From assembly GCA_947568835.1 (NCBI GenBank), contig OX387604.1:2770001-2834000 (forward strand): a stretch of DNA of 64,000 bases, written 5' to 3'. The notes beneath the pieces are model-generated. The model had not been told where the DNA came from and made no database searches. It was given only the letters and a program-made list of their open reading frames with translations. Source of the DNA: Protonemura montana (taxonomy: Eukaryota; Arthropoda; Insecta; Plecoptera; Nemouridae). A program made the translations under genes and the position numbers. Below are positions 1 to 14,729 of the stretch, piece by piece; positions within the stretch are counted from its first letter, which is position 1; each line of letters opens with the position of its first letter.

Positions 1-674
1 TTCAAAGCCAGATAGCTAGAAAGTTTTTTTTTTTTTTTTTTTTTACAAAACTGTTTGCTTTAGGGGATGCGACCTTTGGGGGTGTGGAAGGCTGGGTTGG
101 GTCTCGAATGATGGGAATTATAAAAAGTAACGGACTCTTTTAATCGAGGAAGTATTTTGACACAGTTTAAGTAATTAATATATCTCAATCCTAGATCATT
201 TGTTAAGCACCTATTCGCAGTTCACGACCTCATAACCAATCTAAAAAAAATAATTAAAAAAAATGCTTCCAAAACTAAGTAAGAATGTTATTTTCTAAAA
301 AATTCATGGTTCATACAAAAACTTAATTTCATAATACAAACTTTAAAGTAAATCCGTGGTTTTTATTCCTACTAGAATTAAGAATCGGCATGATATACTA
401 ATTAAAAAAGAGCAACAATTAGGAATAATTGGCTGCGTCTGTGTAAGGATTGGTTTAAATCTGGATGGGCAAGAAATTCTTCGTCCATGTGGAGTCAGGC
501 TTTTGATTCTGAGCGAGATAGGGTGCGTGGGCGCGGTAGCTCGGGAGTTGGGACCGTACACTTATCTGCTGTGTAGAAAGCCGTTAGTGAAATGTTTATG
601 AATTATCACCTTAATTTCCGATGTTGGCCTTATGAACGGATAGACGTATGGACCTAGCGTAGGTTGGTTGTGGG

Positions 675-727
675 GTTAGCTCACGTGAGCTAACGTGAGT
701 CCACGTGAATGCACGTTAGCTCACGTG
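675..727. repeat. 10-bp-phased ACGT array with 20-bp palindrome
   Basis: ACGT cores begin at 683, 693, 703, 713 and 723, exactly 10 bases apart. Three of them are CACGTG (682, 702, 722). The first lies in the perfect 20-base palindrome GTTAGCTCACGTGAGCTAAC (675-694), and GTTAGCTCACGTG recurs 40 bases later at 715. It may be a degenerate tandem repeat or a helically phased bHLH/bZIP binding array. Confidence 0.6.
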
Positions 728-2589
728 GCGTTGTGGCTAACTTCACATATTTTCTACTAATTAATGTTCAGACGACTTTAAATACTTTTTTATTCGTTAT
801 AAATACCACAATGAGTAATGAGGATTGCCTCCATTTGAAACAGTTTACGTTTTAAAACAACTAATCATAATTTGATCACAATATGTCAAAAGAACCATCG
901 TCCAATATATATATTTTTTTTTATTAATTTTGATCCAAGATCGTTGTTATAGAGGATTTATAATTATGGATGTGACGACATAAATTTCTTCAACCAAATT
1001 TCGATTTCTTTTTTTCAGTATTGTAACAGATATTCTATAACTTTGGAATGCCACAATTTTTCCGGAAGCTCATGGAGACCTGGTTCTGTTGCTAACGGCC
1101 AACTCCAACATATTGCATTTACAATTCTTATATCCCTCGTCAGCCATCTTTAGCAGCAGTGAAATCTTCCTTAGATCTGACGTCAAATTCGCATTCTACT
1201 TTTGTGTGACTGGCGGCCATTTCTCTTTCTTCTTTGAACACGCTACGATGTTTTGTGAATCTGTATACGTTTCATCCATTCGTCGGGATACCCTCCCTTA
1301 GTTACATGTTACAAACCATGATGACTTTCTTTTGTTGTGCGCTATGAGCGGTGTGGGAAGGAGCAACCAAGGGAAACAAGACCCTTGCTCATGGGGTAGC
1401 AGAATCCTGAACCCACTCCGATCCCTGTATCTTTCCCATCATCTTTGCTGACAAGTGACACAGGAACAATGTGACCAGTCTTAGCAATCTCTGAGTATCA
1501 TTAATTAATTCCAAGAATGAGGGTGAGACTTTGCATTACACACTTGTTATTTAATAACATAAATGAAACCACTGAATTTCAGTGCCTGCCAACAACTTTG
1601 CATTTTTCACCCTTCTTTGTCGTTACTTTAGAATAGAATGTAAAGATGTCTTAGTCGTCTACAATGAAACAAATGATCATTTTGATATAAAAATGTTAAT
1701 ACGTGAATAAGATGCCCTCGTATGAGAGAGGCAGAGATTTTTTCGCCATGCTTCTAAGCGGTTTGGAACCATAAAGTATAGCGTGGTGAAAGGCTACATC
1801 ATGAGTACTGCCATTTTGATTACCCTGCCATCAATCCGGACAATGCTATGAGATTAGGAGGCATGGCCAAGGCAACGCGCGCGCCATCTACAGCTGAATC
1901 TGCTGCATAGCCTGCTGCTGCTGCTGCTTCGGCTATGCTCCTACATATGCAAAGTATTGCATGTCAGATAGATTATGGAAGATGGAAAAATAAGTAGGAA
2001 GGAACTTAAGATGGCTACTTAGTTACTGTATCGTGTATTCTTCAATATTTCAAAACAGCTTCTAGTTTAACCCATAAAGAGGGCATGAGAAGAAAATTAT
2101 ACCGTCGTATCTTTGCAAAGCGAAAATGATCGAATAGTTTTAAGAGTTGATAAAGGTTTTTCAGAATATGTTTTGTTCCTCTGATACCTAATTAAGAATA
2201 AAGATATAAAGTGATACAAGGCATAACCGTTCTCTACTCAACATATGAATACTGGCCTGCACCTTTAGAAAAGATAAGAATTGAAATGTTGTTAGCCAGT
2301 TAAAAAAATGCATCTTCTCTCTAGAAAATTGGAAAGCTTTGATATATTTCTTTGTCGAGATAAAAAATGTTCTTTTCTGGAGGGTTCGGTCCTGATGGCT
2401 TAGACTTCCGTCAACCCCCCTCCCTCCGGCGTCTCCTTCTTTTTAGACGTCATTTCCCCTCTCCATGATCCATCCCAACTAAGATGGATTGCATTTCTTT
2501 CCGTTTTTCCCATAAATCATCTGTCCTCAAAATGTAACATGCGCGCCTCGGCCCGCAGCACCAGCAACTCCATACAGTGCATGCCATTG

Positions 2590-2645
2590 CAGTACACGCA
2601 GTACACACAGTACACGCAATACACGCCGTACACACAGTACTCGCA
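2590..2645 (+). repeat. 9-bp tandem repeat (CAGTACACG)n
   Basis: About six imperfect copies of CAGTACACG/CAGTACACA. The cysteine-rich minus-strand frame through it is an artefact of the repeat. Confidence 0.75.
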
Positions 2646-4489
2646 ACCAACGGCACTTAGTGCCTGTACCTAATACGTAACCCGATTCCTCTAGTACTAG
2701 ATTACATTATTATAACACCACATTACATTGCAATCTTATTTCTTCTCTTACCACCTTTAAGCGCAATCTTAAATCTTACAATCTTAAATATCGTATCATT
2801 AAATGTGAACAGAGCATGACTTCCAAAATCATTGTCATAATGTTTTAGCAATGGGTTTCCTCTCTCAACGATATAACGATTAATGGATTTTGCAAATTTA
2901 ATTTTTTTCAATGCTATATTTATCTTCATTTATAAAAATAGTTTTAATTGAAAGAAGTCCAAGTTTACTAGCACGACCCAAAGGTTTGATGAAAATACTG
3001 ACGAAGAGTTGACACTGTTGTTGCAATGTTAGTGCGTGTGGAGTGCGTATATAGTGCGAACACTAGGGTACAGAAAGTCAGTACTCCCTCCGAGGTCCAC
3101 GCAGCTAGCAGCCCTCTCCAATCAACATACATTCTAGTTTCCTTGTTACTCTAATTGTATAACTCCGTGCAAAAGCGACATAACCGTGATAAGACCTAGA
3201 AAATACACAAACAAAGCGAAATCACAAGTATAAATATCCCAACTTATACAAACAACAGTTCTAGTTTTGAAATGATGAACAGATTTCATCAAACGATATT
3301 TGTCTTAATCTAGCACTTCACTCGATACGTTTTGAGTTGGTACCGTTCAATATTGCCTGTTTGCGACTAATGCTTGTTTTGCACTGAGGTGGCTCGACTT
3401 GTTTGACCGTTCTTGTCCCAGCAGTATTTAAGTTAACGCATTGGATTATGCGTAACAAGGCCCTGGGCGACCTGGTGCCTCTAGCAGTCACCAAGAACCC
3501 CACCTCCTCTGCACTGAACCCACGAACTATACAGATTTCAAGCATCTTCATAAGCAAGGCTTGGATTGAGTTGTAAACTTAATCATAACTGCAATTTAAT
3601 CTACGAAATATGTATATTGACTTTTTTTATAAGCCCAAAAATATTCAATTCTGTATTTTGAAAGAATGCAATTTGATGCAATAGTACAATTTAAAAATCG
3701 GTCGTGTTAGAATTACATCGGTGCAGAATTATTCGGTACAGAAGTTGCCAGAAATTCAAGAAAATTGAGAAACGAGTTGAACTATATCGTTGCCGAAGAT
3801 TCCAGGATTCTAGAATAGTCGCAGGTCCTGGAATCCTGGAATCCTGGGGATTGAACGTTAACCAGACTCAAATGCGGGAAATCTTCGAGAAGAATAGAAA
3901 TAACTTTTCTTAACACTCGACGGTGATACCAGGTCTACCACTATTAGTCAGCAATTTTCGTGATTAGAACTTTGACTCTGATTGTGTCATGACCCAATGG
4001 GTTGTTCCGCGTGAAACCAGCACAATTAGATTTGTTTTTCCTTCGCATCTCCAGTCCTTTTCAAAATTTCAGCGTTTGTTACCCAAGTCACTAAACTCAC
4101 AAAAGGATTTTTTTGAAAATATTAGGCCAACCAATGTGAACGATATAGATACGACCTTCTAAAGTTGTGTTTTTTCAGTTCCGTTTTATCGACGATACCT
4201 AAAAGACTAATCAAGGTTTTGATGAGCGAAGCGAGCGGAGCAAATTTAGGTGTGTAAATTTTTAGTTTTTTTTCAGCAATTTTGTTCGCAATTTTGACAT
4301 TTTAATTGCTCAAGTACATTTGATATCCAACAGAGTTCGTGGTCCATCTACTTACCTAACCTTACCTGACTTAGTTCGACTGCGTGTTCGTTCATCCTTA
4401 GTGAGAGACGACCCTGGGCAATAAGCAGTAGAGTTTGACTGGGGTACGTGAAATCAAAAATATTTCGCCCCACTCGCTTCGTTCTTCAA

Positions 4490-4560
4490 AAAGCCGCTAC
4501 CTGCATGGGATTTAATCTCGGGACCTGCAACTCTCAACCACACGAGCTTCTATAAAATGT
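4490..4560 (-). mobile_element. SINE relic, tRNA-like head
   Basis: The minus strand reads GCTCGTGTGGTTGAGAGTTG, an A-box match, then about 15 bases on GAGATTAAATCCC, a degenerate B box. The compressed spacing suggests an old or deleted copy. GCGAAGCGAGCGGAGC near 4227 may belong to its body. Confidence 0.35.
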
Positions 4561-5139
4561 TACCTTTTTAGCATAAATGTCCGAGGAATGTCCTCGTATT
4601 TTATTTCCGATTTGCTTACAGATGTCTCTATCATAGTCTTCGGTGTTTAATTCCAGATTTTTGTCTGCCCTTGAAGGTTCAATGATTGATTAAACGTTTG
4701 GTAGCCATTGGGATTCTGATATCGCCTGACAGAGCTTTTCAAATCTGCGTTCTTATGTTACCGGGCTACGAGGTACGAGTAAGATACGAGCTTCACACTT
4801 GGGCTGGTGGGCCTAGGTTTGTATTGGGACAACTGCACCCAACATTGTCCCATGCACTACCAATACGTCAAAACTTTACGTTTTGACGGAACTGCATGAC
4901 ATTTTTGCTATATATAATTGTTATAATTGTTAGACGTACACCTGATTGTTTGTTTTGTTTTGAAGTTGTTAATTTAGCAAAAAAAAAAATGCTATTTGCA
5001 TTACATTAAAAAAAATTAGTAATTTCTTAGCTTAAATTTGTACTTAAATACTAACGTGGCTTTCTAATTTTTTCCTATACTTAACAAAATCTTCCCTACC
5101 TTTAATATTTGCAGGAAGTGCATAATACTTTCTTAAAAA

Positions 5140-5210
5140 TGTCATCCTGGCAGTCCTGGATTTGACACAGGACCCTCTGTACTACTCTACCACGAGTGCC
5201 GGAAATCAAC
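5140..5210 (-). mobile_element. Possible SINE relic, tRNA-like
   Basis: The minus strand reads CTCGTGGTAGAGTAGTACAG then TGTCAAATCCAGG, resembling A and B boxes with short spacing. No body or poly(A) tail could be recognised. Confidence 0.3.
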
Positions 5211-5981
5211 GTTATGTATATGTATAAATTGCTAGGTAAGATAGAATTTAATTTCGAAAGTATGAGCCTGGTTATTACTCCGTTAGGTTTTCATCAAGTC
5301 TTCTAAAAAGAAGCAGGAGCTACCCCTTTCCAGAGAAAAATAAAGAAAATACGCATCTTCAACGCAACTCAAATAGCGTTCGCAAAGCCCTGGTACTTTT
5401 CACCAATTTAGACGTTGGCACAAATCTACAAGACAAGAGACAAAAGAGGCAAGACAAGGCACAAGACATAAGACAAGGCATAAGTCGTTAGCAACCATCA
5501 AAATAACAGCCCAAAGTGAAAGAAAAGGTATCATTTTTAGATTTGGATTAAAGAAGTATGGATTGAAGGAAAAATAACTGAAAACACAAAATGTATTTTA
5601 AAAGAAAGTCAATGTACAAGAGATACGTGGTTCACTGCCCCAATTACAGAAATTACAAGTCCGAACTACCGCACGTATTCATTTATAATGCAATAAGATC
5701 AGAATTCTATAAATGAAAACAAAAAATCCGCACGTCTGTTTTGGCTGAGAAATTTATTTAGTATATTTTGGGTGGGATTTCACTAATTCTGGGTAAGCAT
5801 TGCAAATCACATCAGTAGAAAGAAAAACATGTATAATGTCTTGATAAATCATGTAATTTTTTTGGCAGATGAATGTACAAACTTCAAGTGAACATTTGTA
5901 TGCAACGCACTAACCACAAAACTTGAAAAAAAAAATATCAGAAAATGTTCGTTTTCTTACAACCAGGGTAACTTAGGTAGA

Positions 5982-5997
5982 GGGGGGGGGGGGGGGG
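5982..5997 (+). repeat. G16 homopolymer
   Basis: Sixteen uninterrupted G bases. Seven other G or C runs of at least 14 occur in the window: 20144-20158, 34803-34816, 36833-36851, 44555-44572, 51588-51603, 63457-63470 and 63609-63629. Confidence 0.9.
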
Positions 5998-8185
5998 TAC
6001 TTACGTGTTGCAGAGATCCTTACTTCGTCAGGTGTCGAGATGATTCAAACTCGGATTCCTGTATTTCCGGAATCCGTACATCCATGTAGGATAACAGGGA
6101 CCGCTGTCCCTGTGGGCAAAAGTGTATGGAGATCATACTTACCTGGTAACTGATGATTGCTGAGTGATGAGATGAAGAATAATAACTTAGCTATCATGTG
6201 AAATTTTTTTCGAAAACCTGAGGATGCAAACCTGACATTGAAAAATATTGAGATTACCTACTTGCTGGCATAAGAGTGATTGTGTGTACCCCTGACTTAA
6301 GTTTACATTTTAAGTTTACTTTGGTTGTACAAATTAAGACAGATTGAGTGCTAATAAGAGGCATAAGAGTGTATATAAATACCCAGCTTTTTAAGGATAT
6401 TTTCCAAAATTGGCAATTTTGTCTAAAATTTTCGAAAAATTGCTCTACGGTAAGCTAAATTTTGGTAGCAGTGTTGAACAACAAATTATTATTTCGTTAT
6501 TTACAAAACGGAAATGTTTTTAACGAATAAAGCCGGTCCACAAAGAAATAATGACATTTATTTTTGTGTTAAATCATTCCCTGTATCCTAGAAAATATCA
6601 GTCATTTCCTATCATTAATAAAACCTGTACAAAATATACACTACTGCGTAATGTCTTTCATTTAGCTTTGGTCTTACTCTGTGTAAACTGAATTGACTTG
6701 CATATCATGTAGTTAGCTTCCCAGCTGTAAAACGAAGGTCTGTGGACTGGAAGGCATCAGCTGACGGCGCAGGTGACCGGGACCAATGCTCAGCTGCTTC
6801 ACCCTGGTCCACCCTGCTTTAGTGGGTCATCACTCATTTTCGCCAACCATCTCAATTTCCATCGCAGCCAGTTTAGGTACAAAAATTCACGAGCCAAGAA
6901 TATTTACCTCAAGGTTAAAGAAACCTGCATGATCCTACATCTACTGGCTTGTATATTTGTCTATTCACTTTGAACTTGTAAGCTTTACGACATTATTTTC
7001 AAATTTGAAACTATGTAACGTATTTTTTCTTAGATCTCATTCCCGTATGTTCCCAAGCATTTGCTTTACTCAGGTTCTATCATATTTTTTCTCAAATTCA
7101 TCTGAAATCGTTTCCTAGCCCAGTAACACTATGCTATTAATAATGCGACAGTGATATATTTCATGGCCATGTTTCAACCAACCAGAGGCCGGCTAGTGAA
7201 GGTTTTTGCTGCACTTTGGGCGGTACTAGCTTGAACACATTTGATGTCGAATTTACTAGCTAAAGAAAAAACATACAAGCATGCTAATCTAGTCTATGTT
7301 CATGGTTACGTCACTATTTTAAAAGGTGTGTAACATATATTATCCCCATTTGTATTGAAACTAAATCAAAAGCGTTCAGATTTTCGTCAAAATCATAGTA
7401 TTTGGATAAGAAAACCTTGCGAATGAGCTAGTTTCTCTGTTTGTAGAATGGAATAGAGGCTGATGTTATTAGATTGGCATGCATTTCGGCTGTCGAGATA
7501 AAGTTACAAATTTGGGGGTAGTGCCACTTGAAGGTACTTTGACAGGAACTAAGTGTTAAGGAGGGGCGAGGGATTGTAGTACCTCCCAAAGTAGCATGGC
7601 CGAAAAGAAGCGGGAGATTCAGAAAGCTTACGATTTGATGAAAAATAATATAACAACAATATTGTTGGTTTTAGACCGATATAGACAATGAGTATCATTC
7701 ATATTTATAGTGTTAATTGCTGCTACTGTTTGTTATATTGTTATTTTCTGTAGTTTTGTTGCAGAATCAATTCGCAATGAGGATTTAAGCAAAGGCTGAG
7801 TATAAGTGAAAGACTTGAGAGGTCATTGATTTTTTGGCTCAACTCCATAAACACAGCTGATACTCTTTTTTTACTCCATTAAACAGCCTTTCGTTTTAAT
7901 TTTACAGTTCAGAAATAAAAACAATTTCTTGAATTAGCTGTATGCCTATTCTTAAAGTATTATACGTTTCTGTATTATTCGACTTTTCCCCAAAATGCAG
8001 CCAATAATTATAGCAATACAGTTGTACTCATGATAATATTTCTTTGACTCAATGTGCAGGTATGTTTTACAATAATACACCGATGATTTTACTGGGCAAA
8101 CGAAGTGCAGATAAATTGAGTGTAAAAGAGGTTGAATGGAATGGCAGCCCACCATACCACACAACACCAGGGCCGAGTGCTGCTA

Positions 8186-8242
8186 CGTGAGTGAAAGAGA
8201 GGGAGACGGAGAGAGACTGGGTGTTGGAGAATGAGCGAGACA
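8186..8242 (+). promoter_or_regulatory. GA-rich cluster in Antp 3' flank
   Basis: GAGTGAAAGAGAGGGAGACG and GAGAGAGAC words are packed into about 55 bases, followed by GAGAATGAGCGAGAC. This resembles a GAGA-factor site cluster, but no promoter elements or gene follow on the plus strand. Low confidence in function. Confidence 0.3.
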
Positions 8243-11200
8243 AAGCTAAGTGTTAGGTGCCTGTTATTGATTTATGGGAGGACCGCGGAGTTCGTTCCAT
8301 AAAATAGTCTTCTCTCCGTGTTGGGGTTTGGTTCATGCACTTGAACGCTTTGCTTTCTCGGGTATCGATGGCTAAGTGCTTAGCACCTACAGATCAAACA
8401 AATAATGTACAATAATTGATCGGTGGTCTCAATTTGTTGATTTGATTAATATTAGATAGCTGAATATATTGGTTTAATAGTGTTTGAAAAATGATAATGC
8501 TTTTGAGGTTAAATATTTGTTAGAATTGGCATGTTATCAAGAATATTCAATAATTAACGTAATTATGTGTCATCAAAAGCGAGTTTTTAAGTGATTTTTG
8601 TCGTTTTATCTTCTGTCAGGCATATTTTTTTTTAATAGCTGAAGAGAAAAGATATAAAATATTTGAAAAATATTTCTGGTAGCTTTAGGAGTGTTCACAA
8701 AAAAAGGGAAAAATGCGTGTAAGTTAAATAAAAAGTACGTCATTAATTGAAAAATGTAATTGAAAATCGATCAAACACAGTCGCGTTCATTTTTATAAAG
8801 ACCTATGTAATTCACTTTCATTTTTAGATCTCTCTTTTCTTTTTGTGTCGAGAATTGTTTGATATAGCTATTTGTGATAAGACGTAGAGGAAAAAAAATG
8901 CTGATGACGACACGCAAGATAAATTGCTCAAAAATTGATTTATGTGAGAAATACTTGGCGGCGAAACGTACAGCTTCCAGCTAGAGGAAAGAATGTTCCT
9001 AGTGTGGTATTACTGCATTGCTCAGATATTAGAGGCGAACGTGTACGAAACATTTTTATAATTGAAATAAAGACTCCAAAGAATTGAAATCTCAACAGTA
9101 TTGAACGATGTATTAGATCAATACACAATTTATATTTTATAGCCCAAAAAACTTATATAAAGAATAGGTGTCATAATTTGGAATAATAATTGGCCACACG
9201 TATTTCGAAGAGAAAAAAATCGATCCGAAAGAATCGGCAATTGCGGTGGTTTTATAAGGAACTAGTAGTACCTAGCCCGGTTAATAGGGGGACGCGGGCT
9301 TCCCCTCTGCATGGTTATATCCTTCATGTTTATGGCCGCTCGTAAAAACGTAAGCACCTTGTAAAATACATTCTTCTCCTTATATACACATCAGAGACAT
9401 GGTAACAAACTTAAATCATTCACCATCTCTTTATAACTGCTTTTTAAACGGTTGCTGCTCGCGCCGAACTCGAATATTTCCCTACACTATAATAAAACCA
9501 TTACGTTTTAATAGAACAATTAGTTGCAAGAGCTAATTAATCTTTTAGAAAGAAATCCTATTTCTGGTTGAAAGAATGGTTTTGTATTTCACTGCGTGCC
9601 AGGAACCACATTATTTAATGGCGTCAAATTGTGTTTAAGAGACAATTATAAATGGTGTGAATATAATAATAAAATTTAGAAATAATTTATCTGCGCATTA
9701 ATCTGGTATTTTCATACAATTTTTGACACATATCCACATATTCGACCTTCTAATCGATTGTTGAGTGTCGTAATGCAATGCAATGTACCAGTAATGCAAT
9801 GTGAATCAATGAAAATAGCTAAAGAAAAATGTTAATAAATAAATACATAAAAATAATGAGAAATTTGTTCATTATAAAATGTCTTTCTATAAGCAAGCAT
9901 GTCTACCAGAAAGAAAAATACAATGGTTTGTGGAACTGCGATGGCTGTGGAGTTGGTGGAGAAGGCAATTATCAGTGAGATTATTTAGAGTGGTTATTCT
10001 GACTATGTAGCAATCCTCCCCTCTGTGCCACAGTCTCTAGTCACTATTCTAGCTAGCATCAAGGGTGAACCATTTGACACTGGCAAGGGATCCTCATTTC
10101 TCACCTCTCAACAATCAATACATCATCATGTCAAACGAGGAATAAGGCGGAGTCACAGAATTCACCAATAATACTTGGAAGCTGCAATGGAGGCCATCTT
10201 GAAAGGCCCTATGTTCAGAATTCTTCGTGGTAGCCGCAGATCTTCATTCAATCTTACACACATTTTTATCAATTATAAAAGTGGATGGAGGGAACTCATG
10301 CAGGATCAATCTATTTTAGAACTTTCCTAAATTCAGAAAATAGTATTCAACCACATTGTGTATTTATTATTTTTTTAATATAATTTTTTGTTTTCAAACA
10401 CAATATTTTGGACAGTACTATACAATACTAAGATAGATTATTGGGACAGCTACATATCGTACAAGCATAGATCAGTTTGTAGATCTTGAATTCGATCTTC
10501 TTGGTTTAAAGACCTAAGACAATATTATTATAATCATTGAAAATTGTTTTGATTTGCAAATTGTTACACAATCAACATTTTGTTTTGATTTCGGACAAAA
10601 ATCAAAGGGTAATTACATTGTTTGTTTTAAATAATATTAATATATAATATAATAATTACATAAAAGAAGTAAGGAACAATGAGGTATATCGAATTGATCT
10701 AAAGCCTAGAACTTTTTTAACAGACCTAGCCAGGTCTCTCAACCTCCTACATGACTTATAGGTATTTTACCCACCCATTTTCTCAGCATTCAGCCGTCTA
10801 TTGCTAATTGATGAAAAACTGGTTGCGATCATTTACTTGATTTAACTGTATATAAAAATGGCTGGAAATATTATACGTATACGATTTTTCATTTAATCAG
10901 ACACTAACGCCAACGTTTTACGTCAACATTAAATTATTTTTCTGAATTCTTCCAAACTTTATGAGTTTGGTAATTTCTCGAATAATGTTAGTCATTGTCC
11001 TTCTCAAAGACTGCTTGAAGCAATGGCTCATAATGCTCCCAAACGTTGTCCAGCTGGTTTTTTTTTATACAAATCCAAAACATCAGATACTTTTTTTGTT
11101 CTTTCGGAATATTTTTTATATAATAATTGCCTGTAAAAGAAGGCTTACACGTTCGAGTATTCTGTGTACTTCATTTGCAAACTCTCATTTATTCAGTCTT

Positions 11201-14200
11201 GAAAATATAATTTTACGAATTTTTCAACGGAAAATGAACAGTCAACATACTTCATTTGATCCTGACGCATACAAAAACCCTATGCCAAAGATCTTTCTGT
11301 GTCTTTACATTTAAGAAAAAAGCGAACGTTAATTTGCAAATATTATCGCAATCTCCTTGATACCTTAACGGTAGCGTAATATCGATTAAGATAAGTCCGA
11401 GTGAACGAATCACCGGATTATCCAGGAACTGTGGGCCCACAGGCTAAAAAAACCTCCAACATATTCTTGCTTCTATTTCTAGTAGAATATATTATTATTT
11501 GCATACTTTTTTTTTATTATTTGCATACGAAATAATTAAATACACAACTGACATTTTTTTCTCAAAAATCTACGAACAGCTACGAATGTATTTTGTATTT
11601 TTTTCAATACATTTCTTGTCGTACGCTTCCAAGTTTTCACCGTGTGGTTCGGTGTCTAAAGAGTAGGTGTAGGTAGGTACTAGGTTTTCTTTACGTATTT
11701 TCTCTGACTGCATAGTGACGTATTCATAATTGTGTAGGTACTACCTATGCACGTTACTGTTAACACTCACACATCAGGTATTATTATATAGTATATATTA
11801 TGCTAATATGCTTTTGCTTCCACGATCACAAAAAAATATTTATTTTTACAAATATTTTTATCTACGCGTTACAAGATATAACGAACATTTTTGAAGAAAC
11901 AGCTCATTCTCACATTTGAAATAATTTATTTTTATGTTACATATATAAATACGGCTCTTTCAGAAGCTTGCAATGATCATTTTTGATACCAAAAAGTGAA
12001 GAGAATGTGTCAATTTAATTTCCAAAAAACAATACGTAAAAATGTGTTTAATTTTCAAGTTCAACTGAAAGTTGTGCATGATGCCATTTTGTAACTGTCA
12101 GAAATTTCAAGAGCTGGACTTAAAGTACTCGATTGTAGCGTCTTTGAATACGTCCCGCAGAAGCTGATAATAGCTGACAATATATTTGCTCCTTGGACAG
12201 GTCCTTAGGTCGAGGACACTTTTTTAGCGCAATAAATTACACGAAAACAAAGCTGTTTGTTTATTTTAATCGAATAAAGCAGAATTTTGTGGTGAGAACA
12301 AGGACTGATTGTTAAGGACATTTTCGTAGTATACTTTCCTTGAAGAACGTGAATGAATCGAGTATCGTCAGGAAAAACGTGCGGAAATGCCAGCAAAGGA
12401 ATTGTGTTCAGCTATAGATGGGTTCTTGAAAGAAATGGCTACCGGCATGCTAGAAAACGCTCCTTAAAAGCATATGGCACAAATTCATAGCGACCATGGC
12501 TTCCTCTCGAGTGATATCAAATAATTTCATTGGAAAATACAGCTGCCGTACTAATTTCATAAGTGTAAGAAACATCAAGATACACAAGACAATAAACGAA
12601 ACAAAAAACTTTGGTATCATCATTTGTTTTGCTATACGACAAAGAAAAATATTTATCCGTTTCATTTTATAATTGAAATATTAAGAATACTAGCCCTGTT
12701 CTTTCCTTTATAATTTATTTCGCAAAAAAAAAACAACAATCATTTTCTCTTCTCGAAACCATCTTCCGATTTTCTTCAATATAATTATTATAGTTTTTAT
12801 AAGTTATTTACTACTCCTCTGATAGATCTAATTATGGCGAGATTAATTTTGTACACAACATTATAATCGCCAAATTGCACGTAATTTTATAATGTTAGGA
12901 TTATCAGTGATTATATTCAGGTGTATAATAATTCACAGGGTTTATATATATATATCATTTATATATAATACTATCGCTTGAACATACACACAATTTCACA
13001 TTCGAATTTCACAACTTTTTAACTCGATGGACAATTGAGCCTGTTCGATCTCATCTTCCAATCGTAGACAACTCACACCGCTCTCGCATTACGCACAGAA
13101 ATTATAGAGGCATGGCACACGCACATTTCAATATGTTTCAAGGTAACTAATGCCAATCTAATCTACCAACTGCCAACTATCTACTGTCAACCCGAGATCT
13201 TGCCCGATTCCGAGAGCGCTAGAGTCTGAGGTCATGAAGTATCGTCGCTGATTTTCGATCAAAAGATTCAAGATGTGATCGATGTACTAAGTTGTTGGCG
13301 AGATTCTGGATCAGGGACCATCCTCGCAGAAGAGAAGAGAAGAGAACACGGTTGAAGTTCGAACAGGCCACACACTCCTGAAAGACATTGCACCTGCGTT
13401 AACTAACAGAAAACCTATGAACAATCGCTCCCTGATACCTACACTCCATTTTCTTTTCAAAATAAACAATAGGAAAAAGTGTTTAAATTGACATGAGATG
13501 GTGTCTTAAGGGTTCTCGCTGATGTCAAGCAACGGTGGGTACCATTCGATTGTTAAATTATATCTCCTTCTTAAGGTAATATAGAGAAAATCTAACCTAA
13601 AATACTTGGTCGGGGATGGCATTTCATTTTCCTTTTCCCGAAACAGTCTTGCCTTATGTTGTGTTCCTTCATTTTTTGGAGTGTAGGCCAGAAGAGATAT
13701 AGGCTTAGAATATTCCTACTTTCTTAACGTGTCTTTCCCAGGGAAAAACTTTATTTTGTTATAATATGTCTGAAACTAAACTTAATAAGATTTGAACATT
13801 TCTATGCGCGATCGCTAATTTGATTGAAGAGTCTGTTAAACTAGGCACTAGTTCTTCTAAATATTAAATGAATACATCCTTCTAATGTTCACCGACATAT
13901 AGACGGTGCCACCAAAAATCTGTTCCTTTCCTTATTTTAAAGCTATGAACTGTTTAGATCCTGTGAGACCACACTTAACCTCAAATAATGTAGCTATCAC
14001 ATAGACTAGATATATAAAGCACATAAACGTCCCTTGCAAAGTACGGGGATGTCCTGCAGTTTAAATAGAGTGATAATCTTGAGAAACGGGCGTGCCGTGT
14101 TCCCTCCTTCACTTCCACACTCCCAACCCCCTCTCCTAGTTTACATGACAAAAAGTCTCACTGACCTGTGATTTGGTAATCCATTGCTCCATCTTGAAGA

Positions 14201-14729
14201 TCGCGAACTGGTGACTTGTTCGATAGCGGCGATGAAGATTTCTTAATGTATCCATGTTTTCCATTGAGTTTTCCTTTGTTCACTATTTCCCAAGCGATTA
14301 CAAGACACTGATTAAGATGCACCACTTTTGAAGCATTATTGAGGTTCACTTTGACATCCTTATTGAATCTATTCACTTTGGTTGAGATCTGGAACCATGT
14401 ATGATTTTGATAACGTCACTTATATAATCACTGTTAATCCTATAACAAAAAACACCACGGGTGAAGGGGGGAGGGAGTGGGAGCCAATTTCCTTTGGAAA
14501 AACCATATCACTGTCCACAATCTTTGCAGTACACCCAACAGCCATCTAGATGTCACCAATTTCTTGAAGGCGCGTCGAAAGATTTTTTCTTGCTGTTCAT
14601 GAGCTATCTTCACAAGTACTCGACGTACTTTGCCCATTTAGATCAACGTCTTAGCGTCGTATCACAAGATGTTCGAATAGCTTGCTGTGCAGTAGTACGT
14701 TTTGATCGGCAGTTTAGTATTTTAAATAA

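Larger units (their letters stand above)
1..14729. other. 3' flank of Antp; no gene recognised
   Basis: AT-rich unique DNA. Open frames are all under 120 codons and unlike any known family. Contents are listed separately: the ACGT array, the CAGTACACG repeat, SINE relics, the G16 run and the GA cluster. A CTG run (1908-1928), an AAGACAA-rich tract (5430-5486) and an interrupted inverted repeat of GCTAAGTG/TAGCACCT words (8247-8390) were also seen. Nothing identifiable as ftz or Scr is present. Confidence 0.6.

Noticed and set aside
6060-6115. CAGGGAC/GTCCCTG inverted repeat as a terminator or structured RNA
   Set aside because: The stem is only 7 bp and the context is unremarkable eukaryotic intergenic DNA.
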